DNA of 34,508 nucleotides from CAZITB01 sp964542055 (GCA_964542055.1 CAZITB010000011.1:1-34508), one strand, 5' to 3'; numbered from the stretch's first letter, positions 16,666 to 25,214 are shown. Made by a program: numbers and translations. The notes: generated from the letters alone by a model not told the origin.

Positions 16666-17352
16666 TTGCGAGGTAAAAAGACAGGAAAACCCGCATCTCT
16701 TTGGGAGGTTATGAATAAAGACCGCCTAAGGCAAAGCCAGGAAAAGGTCAATGATAAGATAGTACATGGCCGTGAACAGAAAAAGGGTAAAAGGCCTGAA
16801 GGAAATAAGGTTGATCACTTTTATGAAGGTGCTTCGAGCCCGACTTTCAGGTTTTCAAAAAAGACCTTTTTTATACTTTTAGGCGCTATTGTTTTGCTTG
16901 TAATACTTTTTTCGCTGTTTAAGGGCGGTCAAGCGGATATTTCCGGTGATGTCGCTAAAATGCCAGAGCCTCAGGAAGTTGGAATTTACCCTTCTCTTGA
17001 TGACGGAGATATAGAAAAGGATGTTGGAAGTACACAAACTGGTACGGCGGACAGTGATAAAGATCACGTTATTGTGATCGCAAGCTATAACGTAGCCAAA
17101 GATTTGAAGCCGGTAGAGAAGTATTTTGAAAGTCAGGGTATAGAAACCGAGATAGTTAAGGCACAAGGGTCCATTTTTTATACGCTTGTGACCGAAAAAA
17201 AATATGAAAGTCCTCTTCGAAGAGGTACAGATGGATATTATGCACTTGCAAAAATAAAGAAAATAGGTTCTAATTACCAAGCTCCGCAAGGGTATGAGAG
17301 TTTTGGTAAAGTACCTTTTCAGGATGCGTACGGTAAAAAGGTAAAAAATTAA
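16666..17352 (+). CDS. Single-pass membrane protein with a SPOR-like C-terminal region, unknown function
   Basis: The start is TTG, chosen because a strong GAGGTG site lies six bases upstream and the frame then runs 228 residues. The basic N-terminal tail (1-65) is cytoplasmic by the positive-inside rule. One transmembrane segment covers about 67-85 (FFILLGAIVLLVILFSLF), and the rest would be outside. Residues about 130-200 begin HVIVIASYNVAKDLKPVEKY, where a beta strand leads into a helix, and continue as an alternating strand/helix pattern like that of the SPOR peptidoglycan-binding fold. This is a resemblance, not a confirmed match. The gene is followed 27 bases later by the small basic protein gene and may be cotranscribed with it. 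Confidence 0.75.
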   Translation: MRGKKTGKPASLWEVMNKDRLRQSQEKVNDKIVHGREQKKGKRPEGNKVDHFYEGASSPTFRFSKKTFFILLGAIVLLVILFSLFKGGQADISGDVAKMPEPQEVGIYPSLDDGDIEKDVGSTQTGTADSDKDHVIVIASYNVAKDLKPVEKYFESQGIETEIVKAQGSIFYTLVTEKKYESPLRRGTDGYYALAKIKKIGSNYQAPQGYESFGKVPFQDAYGKKVKN

Positions 17353-17379
17353 AAAAAAGTTTTATTGGAGATAAGTAAA

Positions 17380-17541
17380 ATGTCAATTGATCGTTCATTA
17401 AAAACCAGTGGAGCCCTGGCAAGGCATCGCAATGTACTCAGCAGAGCTGAAAAGGTAGAAAAATTGAAAGAGGAAGATCGCTGGCAGGAAGACGATGGCG
17501 TCTTAGGTCTGCCTAAGGTTTCGAATCGTAAGACAAAATAA
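17380..17541 (+). CDS. PVC-type small basic protein
   Basis: This 53-residue gene is below common ORF length limits. It starts with ATG nine bases after GGAG. The sequence MSIDRSLKTSGALARHRNVL, followed by SRAEKVEKLKEEDRW and GLPKVSNRKTK, matches from memory a small basic protein family found in Planctomycetes, Verrucomicrobia and Chlamydiae (TIGR04137, to my recollection). Typical members share the SLK...HRNVL.RAER...KL...W and GLPKV blocks. The function is not established; an association with ribosomes or RNA has been suggested by its size and charge. A strong terminator follows 26 bases after the stop. It is a useful lineage marker. Confidence 0.85.
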   Translation: MSIDRSLKTSGALARHRNVLSRAEKVEKLKEEDRWQEDDGVLGLPKVSNRKTK

Positions 17542-17567
17542 TTTTTTGCCGGAATAGAGAATTTTTA

Positions 17568-17593
17568 AAACCCTCGTATTTGTTCGGGGGTTT
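17568..17593 (+). terminator. Intrinsic terminator after the small basic protein gene
   Basis: The arms aaaccctcg and cgggggttt form a nine-pair stem with one G:T pair and an eight-base loop, followed by attttt on the plus strand. It separates the small basic protein from the aminotransferase gene 36 bases downstream. Confidence 0.8.
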
Positions 17594-17628
17594 ATTTTTG
17601 TATTTATTAAAGTTATAACGGGTAGAAA

Positions 17629-18738
17629 ATGAGTAAGTACATTGCTGATAGAGTAAATAGTATTGATGCCAGCGGGATTAGAAAAGTTTTTGCCTTGGCC
17701 GCTGGGATGAAAGACCCTATTAATCTTTCGATAGGTCAGCCTGATTTCGATGTTCCTGAGGATATCAAACAGGCGGCGGTAAATGCGATTATGGATGGGA
17801 GCAATAGATATTCCCAAACCGCAGGGATTGAGACGCTTTGTAATAAAGTGGTTGAAAGTATGCGGGAGGAACTTGGATGGGATGAGGTTGTTCCTTTGAT
17901 TACCAGTGGTGTAAGCGGCGCTTTGCAGCTGCTTTTCATGTCGATGATAAATCCCGGCGATGAAGTAATAATGTCTGATCCGTATTTTGTCATTTACAAA
18001 CACATGGTGAATTTACTCGGCGGCAAGTGTGTATTTGTGGACAGCTATCCCGATTTCAAACTGCCGGTTGATAAAATCGAAAGTGCCATAACAGATAAAA
18101 CGAAACTGATATTGCTCAATTCTCCGGCGAATCCGACCGGCGCGGTTTACAGCGAAGAAGAAGTCAAGGCCATCGCGGAAGTTGCAAAAAAGCATGATGT
18201 GATTTTGATGACGGATGAGATTTATGACAAGTTCTGTTATGATCAACCCCATATCAGTGTAGGACAGTATTATGATAAAACTGTTGTGCTTAAGGGATTC
18301 AGTAAAAGTTATGCGATGACAGGATGGAGACTTGGGTATGTTGCGGTCAAGCCTGTTCTCAAAGATATCATCGAACAGATGACCAAGATTCAGCAATATA
18401 CGTTTGTTTGTGCTCCGACGCCTTTCCAGATGGCTGCGGTTGAAGCAATGAATTATGATATCAGCGGACAAGTTGAAAGATACAAGGCAAAACGCGATAT
18501 GGTTTACGAAGGCTTGAAAGATAAGTTTGAAATGGTTAAGCCGGGCGGAGCGTTTTACATCTTCATAAAGGCTAATGGAATCAGCGGTACAGATTTTGTG
18601 AAGAAGTGTATCGAAAATAATGTGCTTGCGATACCGGGAAATGTCTTCAGTGAAAAAGATACTCATTTCAGGTTAAGCTATGCAACCAGCGATGATAAGC
18701 TGGCCAAGGGTATCGAAATACTAAATAAAATAGCATAA
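17629..18738 (+). CDS. Pyridoxal-phosphate aminotransferase, class I/II (aspartate/aromatic type)
   Basis: The 369-residue fold-type I enzyme has LSIGQPDFDVPEDI near the N terminus, NSPANPTGAVYS with the cofactor-binding Asn at about 168, TDEIYDKF with Asp196, and the PLP lysine K226 in KGFSKSYAMTGWRLGYV. A C-terminal FRLSYAT segment carries the carboxylate-binding Arg. The family includes aspartate, alanine and aromatic aminotransferases; the exact substrate cannot be read. It is followed nine bases later by an amidohydrolase gene and likely forms an operon with it. The PaaK cassette further downstream raises the possibility of an aromatic amino acid role, which is speculative. Confidence 0.92.
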   Translation: MSKYIADRVNSIDASGIRKVFALAAGMKDPINLSIGQPDFDVPEDIKQAAVNAIMDGSNRYSQTAGIETLCNKVVESMREELGWDEVVPLITSGVSGALQLLFMSMINPGDEVIMSDPYFVIYKHMVNLLGGKCVFVDSYPDFKLPVDKIESAITDKTKLILLNSPANPTGAVYSEEEVKAIAEVAKKHDVILMTDEIYDKFCYDQPHISVGQYYDKTVVLKGFSKSYAMTGWRLGYVAVKPVLKDIIEQMTKIQQYTFVCAPTPFQMAAVEAMNYDISGQVERYKAKRDMVYEGLKDKFEMVKPGGAFYIFIKANGISGTDFVKKCIENNVLAIPGNVFSEKDTHFRLSYATSDDKLAKGIEILNKIA

Positions 18739-18747
18739 ATAAGGTAA

Positions 18748-19545
18748 ATGATGAACAGGATTATAGATTTCCATACTCATGCTTTTGCGGATGAATTGGC
18801 AGAAAGAGCGATGTCGTATTTGGCCAGCGAGTCAGAAGGTGTAGAGCCTTGTCATGATGGGCGGGTCAGTTCGCTGTTGGAATCTATGGATGAGGCGGGA
18901 ATTTGCAGAAGTGTTGTTTGCCCGATAGCTACAAAGCCCAAACAGTTTGAAGGGATTTTTGAGTGGTGCAAAGAGATACGCTCAGAAAGGATTGAACCTT
19001 TTCCCAGTGTTCATCCTGATGATGAACAATGCCTGGAGAGGATCGGCCTGATCAAGGATGCTGGTTTTAAAGGTGTAAAGATGCATCCATATTATCAGAA
19101 GTTTGTGCTTGATGAAAATAAGATGGTGCCGATTTATAAAAGAATTTCTGATGCAGGTTTGATGCTGGTTATGCATTGCGGTTATGATATAGCGTTCGAA
19201 TTCGATGACAGGTCTTCGCCTGAAAGAATTTTGAAGTTGTATGCTGAATTTCCTGATCTTAAATTCATAAGTACTCATTTTGGCGGATGGCAGGCTTGGG
19301 ATAAAGTTTCGGAGTTGCTCATCGGCAGGCCGATATATATGGAAATTTCATTTTCGTTAACTTACCTTGATCCTGAAAAGGCAAGGAAAATGGCTCTGGG
19401 CCATCCTAAAGAATACCTGCTTTTTGGAACAGATTCTCCCTGGCAGGGACAGAAACTAACAGTGGAACTGTTAAAAAAACTCGATTTAGGCAGAGAGTTG
19501 GAAGAGGCGATATTCTGGGATAACGCTAAAAAACTGCTCGGTTGA
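18748..19545 (+). CDS. Metal-dependent amidohydrolase, TIM-barrel (Amidohydro_2 type)
   Basis: The 265-residue protein begins IIDFHTHAF with metal-binding H9 and H11. Further barrel ligands fit GVKMHPYYQKF, LVMHCGYDI, FISTHFGGWQAW and the final LLFGTDSPWQ, whose Asp is the catalytic residue of the superfamily. The set matches Amidohydro_2 (PF04909) enzymes, which include decarboxylases and lactonases as well as hydrolases. ATG codons at 18748 and 18751 are adjacent; either may be used. The substrate is unknown. The gene lies in the same unit as the aminotransferase. Confidence 0.88.
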   Translation: MMNRIIDFHTHAFADELAERAMSYLASESEGVEPCHDGRVSSLLESMDEAGICRSVVCPIATKPKQFEGIFEWCKEIRSERIEPFPSVHPDDEQCLERIGLIKDAGFKGVKMHPYYQKFVLDENKMVPIYKRISDAGLMLVMHCGYDIAFEFDDRSSPERILKLYAEFPDLKFISTHFGGWQAWDKVSELLIGRPIYMEISFSLTYLDPEKARKMALGHPKEYLLFGTDSPWQGQKLTVELLKKLDLGRELEEAIFWDNAKKLLG

Positions 19546-19583
19546 GAGCGAGTTTTACAAAAAGTTTTACATTATCCTGATCT

Positions 19584-19603
19584 TTGTCCAAATTTCTGGA
19601 CAA
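19584..19603. promoter_or_regulatory. Inverted repeat upstream of the symporter unit
   Basis: ttgtcca and tggacaa form perfect seven-base arms around a six-base spacer, 38 bases after the amidohydrolase stop codon. A T-rich run starts about eight bases later, so it may be a weak terminator. Alternatively it may be an operator for the symporter genes downstream. Confidence 0.4.
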
Positions 19604-19661
19604 CTTAGAAATTTTTTTGATTAACCGCATAATTTTGTTTGCAAATGGGGACTTTTTTTAT

Positions 19662-19680
19662 TCTCATACTCTCTCATACT
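19662..19680. repeat. Two direct repeats of tctcatact spaced one helical turn apart
   Basis: The nine-base unit occurs at 19662-19670 and 19672-19680, a ten-base period that places both copies on the same face of DNA. They lie 27 bases before the accessory protein start. A regulator site is possible; chance duplication cannot be excluded. Confidence 0.3.
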
Positions 19681-19706
19681 GTGAAAAGTTCAATAAAGGA
19701 ATTATT

Positions 19707-19877
19707 ATGCTTGGAATTGATGATTCATTCGTGGCTTTGGCCTATATCCTTTGTCTTTTAAGTGCGATATTGTGTGTGGTTTATGGTGTATTTATGTGGA
19801 ACAAAGGCGAAGAAGATGTTGCGCCCGATGACATAAAATGGGTGCAGGAAGAAAAGAAGGTAGAGGAAGAGCTTTAA
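19707..19877 (+). CDS. Small membrane accessory protein of an SSS symporter
   Basis: The 56-residue protein starts at the ATG at 19707, six bases after AAAGGA; an upstream in-frame ATG at 19584 gives an implausible, unsupported extension. The sequence MLGIDDSFVALAYILCLLSA continues into a single transmembrane helix (about 8-30), followed by WNKGEEDV and an acidic C-terminal tail. This layout matches what is annotated as symporter small accessory protein, found directly before sodium:solute symporter genes in diverse bacteria. The symporter starts 33 bases downstream. It probably associates with the transporter in the inner membrane, though its precise role is not known. Confidence 0.85.
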   Translation: MLGIDDSFVALAYILCLLSAILCVVYGVFMWNKGEEDVAPDDIKWVQEEKKVEEEL

Positions 19878-19910
19878 AATGAGTATTCCCCTTAGAGTAA
19901 GGAGTTTTCT

Positions 19911-21788
19911 ATGTTAATCGCACAGGCAGTAAGTCTGGGGACAATTATAGTAATATTGGCATATTTATTTCTTGTGCTTTCTCTTGGTTGGCTGGGTTTT
20001 AAAAGGACAAAGAGCGCAACAGATTATTTGCTGGCAGGTCGTCAGACACATCCGTTTGTTATGGCATTGAGTTATGGAGCGACTTTCATTTCAACAAGTG
20101 CGATTGTGGGCTTTGGCGGTGTTGCCGGGCTTTTTGGGATGAGTCTTTTGTGGCTGACGTTTTTGAATATCTTTGTTGGAATCTTTATTTCTTTTGTGTT
20201 TCTTGGCGGACCTACAAGAAGGATGGGCCATCATCTCGATGCGCATACATTCCCGGAGATGCTTGGCAGAAGATATCAAAGCAAATTCATCCAGGTTTTT
20301 TCAGGGCTTATAATTTTTATATTTATACCGTTGTATGCTGCCGCGGTTTTGATTGGCGGCTGTGAGTTTATCGCTCAACAGTTTAATGTTGATTATAATG
20401 TTGCGCTGCTGGTATTTAGTGTGATTATAGCTTGCTATGTTGTTGTTGGCGGGCTTAAGGGTGTGATGTACAGCGATGCATTGCAGGGGTTGATCATGTT
20501 TGTTGGGATGGTATTTTTGCTTGTGTGGTCTTATAAAATCGTAGGAGGAGTTGTAGAAGGGCATGAGGCTTTGTCTGCGATGTCGGACCAGGTTTTTGTG
20601 GGTTTCAAAGCGATGGGACATAATGGATGGACAGAAATGCCGCAATTCGGCTGGGGCGAGGCTAATAATGATCTCTGGTGGATAGTTATAAGCACAATTG
20701 TTCTGGGAGTGGGAATCGGAGTTCTTGCTCAACCACAGCTCTCTGTCAGGTTTATGACGGTCAAGAGCAAAAAGGAACTTAACCGGGCGGTTTTGATTGG
20801 CGGTTTGTTTATTTTGATTATGACAGGAGTTGCGTTTACGGTTGGATCGTTGAGTAACTTATATTTCTACAAGTACGAAAAAGTTACCGGCAAACTGACC
20901 GAGATAACCAGCAATGCAATGATAATCGCAAAGAAAGAACGCGGTATCGAAAAGCCGATCCCGTGCGATATTTTGAATATTGATACTGATTTAGATGGAG
21001 TTGCAGATACTTACCTGGTAGCAAAAGGTGTTGGTAAGGCCGAAGCGATAATGCCCCGTGCGGAGGTAACTAATTTAGAAAACGGAATGGTTGAAGTCTA
21101 TCCAAGGGCGACGAGTTTTACCAGAGCCGTTGTCAGAAAAGGTGATGTATGGATGTTTAATCCAGATAGTATAATACCTACTTATATAACATCGGCCATG
21201 CCGAAATGGTTCGGTCTGGTGTTTCTGTTGACACTTCTTGCAGCGGGTATGAGTACCCTTTCGAGCCAGTTCCATGCGCTTGGTACAAGTATCGGCAGGG
21301 ATGTTTACGAACAGTTCGTTTCGAGACGCGAAAGCAGCATTACCATTACACGAATAGGAATTGTAATTGGTATAATCATCGCGGTTATTATCGGTCACTA
21401 TGCCAGGGGCGGTTATATAGTGGCAAGAGCAACTGCGATATTTTTTGGACTTTGTGCAAGTGCATTTTTGCCTGCCTATATTGGTGGATTGTTTTTCAAA
21501 AAGGCTACAAAAGCCGGTGCTATTTGCAGCATTGTCGTTGGATTTGCAATTACTTCGTTCTGGCTTATTTTCGTAAAAGACAAAGAGGCAAGGGCACTTG
21601 GAATCTGTCAAGCGATTTTTGATAAGTATTCGCTGTTCTTAAATGATACCGGCGCACCGATTTCTACGTGGCATGTGGTTGATCCCATTATTGTTGCACT
21701 TCCGATAAGTCTGTTGGTTATGATAGTGGTAAGCCTTATGACAAAAAACAACTCTAAAGAGCATTTATTTAAATGTTTTGGGAAATAA
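19911..21788 (+). CDS. Sodium:solute symporter (SSS family) with an inserted loop
   Basis: The 625-residue protein has about 13 transmembrane segments. SSS signatures include the early SATDYLLAGRQ block, FISTSAIVGFGG, YSDALQGLIMFVG and the conserved LAAGMSTLSSQFHALGTSIGRDVY region. Na+-driven uptake of an organic solute is expected; the substrate cannot be read. Between the transmembrane segment ending near residue 312 and the PTYITSAMPKW region near 412 lies a soluble insert of about 95 residues. It contains D358-T-D360-L-D362-G-V-A-D366, which fits a DxDxDGxxD calcium loop. AAGGAG-like bases precede the ATG. An outer-membrane barrel gene follows and may supply the same solute. Confidence 0.93.
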   Translation: MLIAQAVSLGTIIVILAYLFLVLSLGWLGFKRTKSATDYLLAGRQTHPFVMALSYGATFISTSAIVGFGGVAGLFGMSLLWLTFLNIFVGIFISFVFLGGPTRRMGHHLDAHTFPEMLGRRYQSKFIQVFSGLIIFIFIPLYAAAVLIGGCEFIAQQFNVDYNVALLVFSVIIACYVVVGGLKGVMYSDALQGLIMFVGMVFLLVWSYKIVGGVVEGHEALSAMSDQVFVGFKAMGHNGWTEMPQFGWGEANNDLWWIVISTIVLGVGIGVLAQPQLSVRFMTVKSKKELNRAVLIGGLFILIMTGVAFTVGSLSNLYFYKYEKVTGKLTEITSNAMIIAKKERGIEKPIPCDILNIDTDLDGVADTYLVAKGVGKAEAIMPRAEVTNLENGMVEVYPRATSFTRAVVRKGDVWMFNPDSIIPTYITSAMPKWFGLVFLLTLLAAGMSTLSSQFHALGTSIGRDVYEQFVSRRESSITITRIGIVIGIIIAVIIGHYARGGYIVARATAIFFGLCASAFLPAYIGGLFFKKATKAGAICSIVVGFAITSFWLIFVKDKEARALGICQAIFDKYSLFLNDTGAPISTWHVVDPIIVALPISLLVMIVVSLMTKNNSKEHLFKCFGK

Positions 21789-21884
21789 TATTTGACAATT
21801 TTGATTTAAAGTAAATGGTCTTTTTAGTCGAAAGAAGTTTATTAGATATTAGTAAATATATTTTAGTTTGTGAAAGGATGTGTT

Positions 21885-23321
21885 ATGAGGCTTAAAGTTT
21901 TAGTTATTTTATTGTTGGCGGTTGCGGCTTCGACTGCAATTGGTGCTGATATCGGCAGGGAGTCGAGAATATCAGATATTTTCGGTTACGAAGATGATGC
22001 CGGCGAACACCACCATTATGAAAATTCCTTTTTGGACTGGTTCCATAATCCCGCAGAAGGTGTTGAAATGGGTTTAGATCTGAGACTCAGGGCTATCTGG
22101 GCAGATAATATGACCACCTTTGATGATGATGACAATGCTGATCATTATGAGTTCCAGAGATATCGTTTGCGTTGGTGGCAAAAAATTGTTCTCAATGAAG
22201 ACGCTGCAATTAATTCTCGTTTAGTTTGGGAAACAAGGACATGGGATGAGCCCGACAGTAAACCCCAATCATGGGAGCCTGATGAGATTCTCTTCGATAA
22301 TTTGAATATTGAAGTAAAGAATCTTTTTGATCTGCCTTTGACGATGAAAGTCGGTCGTCAGGATATCATTCTGGGCAAGGGCTGGTTGGTTCTTGACGGA
22401 ACTCCGCTTGACGGTTCAAGAACGATTTTCATGGATGCTTTGCGTTTTACCTATTTCATGGATGAAAATGATACCATTTTAGATGCAATTTTAGTTCAGC
22501 AGGCAGCCTCTACTGATAAATGGTTGAAACCGATAAATAACCAGGGAAAAGATTTGACAGAGCAGGATGAAACTGGCGTTATTTTATGGCTGACCAATAA
22601 ATCTCTTGAAAATACTCAGTTGGAAGCTTTTTACATTTATAAAAATGATAACCCTGTAGATTATACCCCTAGAAATTTCCCATCGAGATGGAGCCGAAAA
22701 GCTGAAATACATACTATCGGCGGTGCGGTATCAGGCAAAATCGATGACGTTTGGAATTACAGAATCGATGGTGCTTTCCAGACAGGTGATAGAGAAGAAC
22801 GTGATACTGATGTCATTCAAGACCTTGAGGCTTATGGAGCTAAGGCTTATTTAGGCTATAATTTCAATGACAAATGGCAAAATGAAGTTCATGTTGTAGG
22901 TGAGTTCCTTTCAGGCGATGATCCAGATACTGATGATGATGAAGCTTTCGACCCGCTGTGGGGCGAATGGCCGCAGTTCTCAGAGCTTTATATTTATACA
23001 TATTCAACAGAAGGTTCAATTGGTGAAACTACAAACCTTCAAAGGCTTGCAGTTGGTCATTCATTTAAACCAACAGAAAAAATTACTATTGCTAGTGATT
23101 ACCATTTGCTTTGGGCACATGAAAATACCGAAACGACAGGTATTTTTGACGGCAGTGATAACTTCCGCGGACAGCTGTTCACAGTTTGGCTGAAATACCA
23201 ATGCTGCAAACGTTTGAATGCTCATACAGTATTTGAATATTTTGTTCCCGGAGAATACTATGCAGATAATAATCAGGACGATGCGTTTTTCTTAAGATTT
23301 AATGTAGAATATTCTTTCTAA
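21885..23321 (+). CDS. Outer-membrane beta-barrel protein, alginate-export (AlgE-like) family
   Basis: I start the gene at the ATG at 21885, seven bases after GAAAGGA, rather than at the upstream GTG at 21870; this leaves 478 residues. A Sec signal peptide ends near IGA (hydrophobic run LKVLVILLLAVAAS). The mature part is rich in aromatic and acidic residues and alternating strands. It includes RYRLRWW, KVGRQDIILGKGWLVLDGTP and ends in YSF, the C-terminal aromatic typical of outer-membrane barrels. The GRQ...G...LDG pattern resembles the alginate-export porin family. Direct evidence for alginate is lacking. Placement after the symporter suggests joint solute passage through both membranes. 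A strong terminator follows. A perfect TTGACA box occurs at 21792-21797 but lacks a good -10 partner. Confidence 0.85.
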   Translation: MRLKVLVILLLAVAASTAIGADIGRESRISDIFGYEDDAGEHHHYENSFLDWFHNPAEGVEMGLDLRLRAIWADNMTTFDDDDNADHYEFQRYRLRWWQKIVLNEDAAINSRLVWETRTWDEPDSKPQSWEPDEILFDNLNIEVKNLFDLPLTMKVGRQDIILGKGWLVLDGTPLDGSRTIFMDALRFTYFMDENDTILDAILVQQAASTDKWLKPINNQGKDLTEQDETGVILWLTNKSLENTQLEAFYIYKNDNPVDYTPRNFPSRWSRKAEIHTIGGAVSGKIDDVWNYRIDGAFQTGDREERDTDVIQDLEAYGAKAYLGYNFNDKWQNEVHVVGEFLSGDDPDTDDDEAFDPLWGEWPQFSELYIYTYSTEGSIGETTNLQRLAVGHSFKPTEKITIASDYHLLWAHENTETTGIFDGSDNFRGQLFTVWLKYQCCKRLNAHTVFEYFVPGEYYADNNQDDAFFLRFNVEYSF

Positions 23322-23350
23322 AATTGACACAGGTGTGTCCCTTTTGCTGA

Positions 23351-23370
23351 ACCCGGGCTTTTGCCCGGGT
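23351..23370 (+). terminator. Intrinsic terminator after the outer-membrane barrel gene
   Basis: The arms acccgggc and gcccgggt enclose a four-base loop and are followed directly by seven T residues. This is the cleanest terminator in the window and separates the transport genes from the PaaK cassette. Confidence 0.92.
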
Positions 23371-23466
23371 TTTTTTATTGAATCCCGCCTAGTTTGGTGC
23401 TAAAATCTTTCTTTAATTGACCTTAAGTTAGATATGTAGTTGCCGTTTTTATTATGGGAGTTGTAG

Positions 23467-24768
23467 ATGATCTGGAAACAGGAAATTGAATGTATGGGGC
23501 CCGATGAGCTTAGTAAGCTCCAGGGGCAGAGACTTGCACAATTAGCGAAATACGTTTATGACAATTGCAACGTTTACAAGGACCGTTTTGACGAAGTAGG
23601 AGTCAGTCCCGATTCGATAAAATCCATTGACGATATTCGTAAGCTGCCCTTTACAACGAAGCTGGATATGCGTGATCATTATCCATACGGTCTGTTTTCT
23701 GCTCGTCGCGAACAGTTAAACGAAATACACGTTTCCAGCGGTACTACCGGAAACCCGACCTTGGTGGGATATACTAAAGAAGATCTGGCCTTGTGGTCAG
23801 ATGTGATGGCCAGGAGCATGTGTTGTGCCGGAGCAAACCCCAATGATGTTGTGCAGATCGCTTACGGTTACGGCTTGTTTACCGGCGGGCTAGGCTGTCA
23901 TTACGGTGCCCTGGAGATGGGGCTTACGATCATACCAACTTCAAGCGGGCAAACTCACAGGCAGCTCAAGGTCATGCAGGATTTTAGTCCCAGAATTTTA
24001 TGCTGTACACCGAGTTACGCTTTGTTCATGGCGGAAGAAGCCAAAAACTTAGGACTTGATCCTAAAAAGAGCAGCTGGGAGATTGGAATCTTTGGTGCTG
24101 AGCCCTGGTCGGAGCCAATGAGACAGGAGATCGAAGCGGAACTGGGACTGCTTGCGACGGATATTTACGGCTTGAGTGAGATAATCGGTCCGGGCGTTTC
24201 GCAGGAATGTCAGTATAAAGATGGCTTGCATATTTACAGCGATGTATTTTACCCTGAAATAATCGATCCCGATACTGGCGAGCCGGTAGAGCCGGGCCAG
24301 GATGGTGAACTGGTGATTACAACCTTAACAAAAAAGGGTATCCCGCTGATTCGTTATCGAACACGCGATATTGTAAGTATTACTCAAGAAAAATGCAGGT
24401 GCGGCAGGACAAGCCCGCGCATGTCCAAGATCAAGGGCAGAACAGATGATATGATAATCATTCGCGGCATTAACGTTTTCCCATCGCAGATCGAACATGT
24501 GCTGTTAGGTATCGATGGTGTTCAGCCTCATTACCAGATCGTTATCGACCGCGGCGCTAAACATCTTGACGAGATCGAAATCCATGTAGAAGTTTTGCCC
24601 GAAATTTTCAGCGATGAAATCAAGAAGCTGGAAGCTCTGCAAAAAAGGATAAAACAGGAAATGCTTACAGTTCTTTCTGTTTCGGCTGATGTGAAACTTG
24701 TTGAGCCAAACAGTATCGAGCGGAGCATGGGCAAGGCTAAAAGAGTTATTGATAAGAGACAATTATAA
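23467..24768 (+). CDS. paaK: Phenylacetate-CoA ligase family protein (first copy)
   Basis: The enzyme class activates aryl acids such as phenylacetate with ATP and CoA via an acyl-adenylate. The 433 residues carry the P-loop-like adenylation motif VSSGTTGNPT at about 89-98, YGLFTGGLG, DIYGLSEIIGPG (adenylate binding), RYRTRD and the catalytic lysine in MGKAKRVID at the C terminus. A Cys pair occurs in EKCRCGRTSP. The gene is the first of a five-gene same-strand run. It is followed 23 bases later by an ACT-domain gene. The aryl substrate is not determined; indoleacetate or phenylacetate are typical in anaerobes. Confidence 0.92.
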   Translation: MIWKQEIECMGPDELSKLQGQRLAQLAKYVYDNCNVYKDRFDEVGVSPDSIKSIDDIRKLPFTTKLDMRDHYPYGLFSARREQLNEIHVSSGTTGNPTLVGYTKEDLALWSDVMARSMCCAGANPNDVVQIAYGYGLFTGGLGCHYGALEMGLTIIPTSSGQTHRQLKVMQDFSPRILCCTPSYALFMAEEAKNLGLDPKKSSWEIGIFGAEPWSEPMRQEIEAELGLLATDIYGLSEIIGPGVSQECQYKDGLHIYSDVFYPEIIDPDTGEPVEPGQDGELVITTLTKKGIPLIRYRTRDIVSITQEKCRCGRTSPRMSKIKGRTDDMIIIRGINVFPSQIEHVLLGIDGVQPHYQIVIDRGAKHLDEIEIHVEVLPEIFSDEIKKLEALQKRIKQEMLTVLSVSADVKLVEPNSIERSMGKAKRVIDKRQL

Positions 24769-24791
24769 AATCCGCTGATGGAGGAAATAAT

Positions 24792-25214
24792 ATGAAAGTT
24801 ACGCAAATTTCTGTTTTTCTTGAAAACCGTTCAGGAAGACTTCGCCAGGTTTGTAAAGTTTTAGGTGAAAATCAAATCAATATCAGGGCTCTTACTGTTG
24901 CTGAGACTGAAAGTTTCGGGGTTTTGAGAATCGTTGTTGATAAAGCCGATCAGACGATTGATGTTTTGAAGCAGAACGGTTTTACCGCTAATATAACCGA
25001 TGTTGTTGTGGTTGAAGTTGAGGATCAGCCGGGAGGTTTGGGCAAGGTTCTTGAGATTTTAGAAAATAACCAGATGAACGTTGAATACATGTATGCTTTT
25101 CTTGAAAAGACTTCGGATAAGGCAATGGTTGTTTTCCGGTTTGAAGAACCAGAAAAGGCGGTCAAGGTTCTCACCGACAACAATATTGCAATCGCAAAAG
25201 ATATAAATGTTTAA
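24792..25214 (+). CDS. Tandem ACT-domain protein (first copy)
   Basis: The 140-residue protein consists of two ACT domains, about 1-65 and 70-140. Each has the expected pattern of a beta strand, a loop with Gly and a following helix: ISVFLENRSGRLRQVCKVL in the first and VEVEDQPGGLGKVLEIL in the second. ACT domains bind small ligands, often amino acids. In other bacteria and archaea similar proteins accompany PaaK genes, and a regulatory role by amino acid sensing is inferred. GGAGG lies six to ten bases before the ATG. The stop codon directly abuts the next ORF. Confidence 0.88.
   Translation: MKVTQISVFLENRSGRLRQVCKVLGENQINIRALTVAETESFGVLRIVVDKADQTIDVLKQNGFTANITDVVVVEVEDQPGGLGKVLEILENNQMNVEYMYAFLEKTSDKAMVVFRFEEPEKAVKVLTDNNIAIAKDINV

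Noticed and set aside
18013..18666. 217-residue frame opposite the aminotransferase gene
   Set aside because: It lies wholly antisense to a well-supported gene, has no recognised motif and no plausible start context.
19662..19680. Start of a CRISPR array
   Set aside because: There are only two nine-base repeats with a one-base gap and no spacers or cas genes.
19584..19706. Upstream in-frame extension of the symporter accessory protein from the ATG at 19584
   Set aside because: The extension has no ribosome binding site, overlaps an inverted repeat and does not resemble the family, whereas the ATG at 19707 has AAAGGA at ideal spacing.
21870..21884. GTG start for the outer-membrane barrel gene
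   Set aside because: It places the GAAAGGA site inside the gene; the ATG at 21885 uses that site and begins a normal signal peptide.
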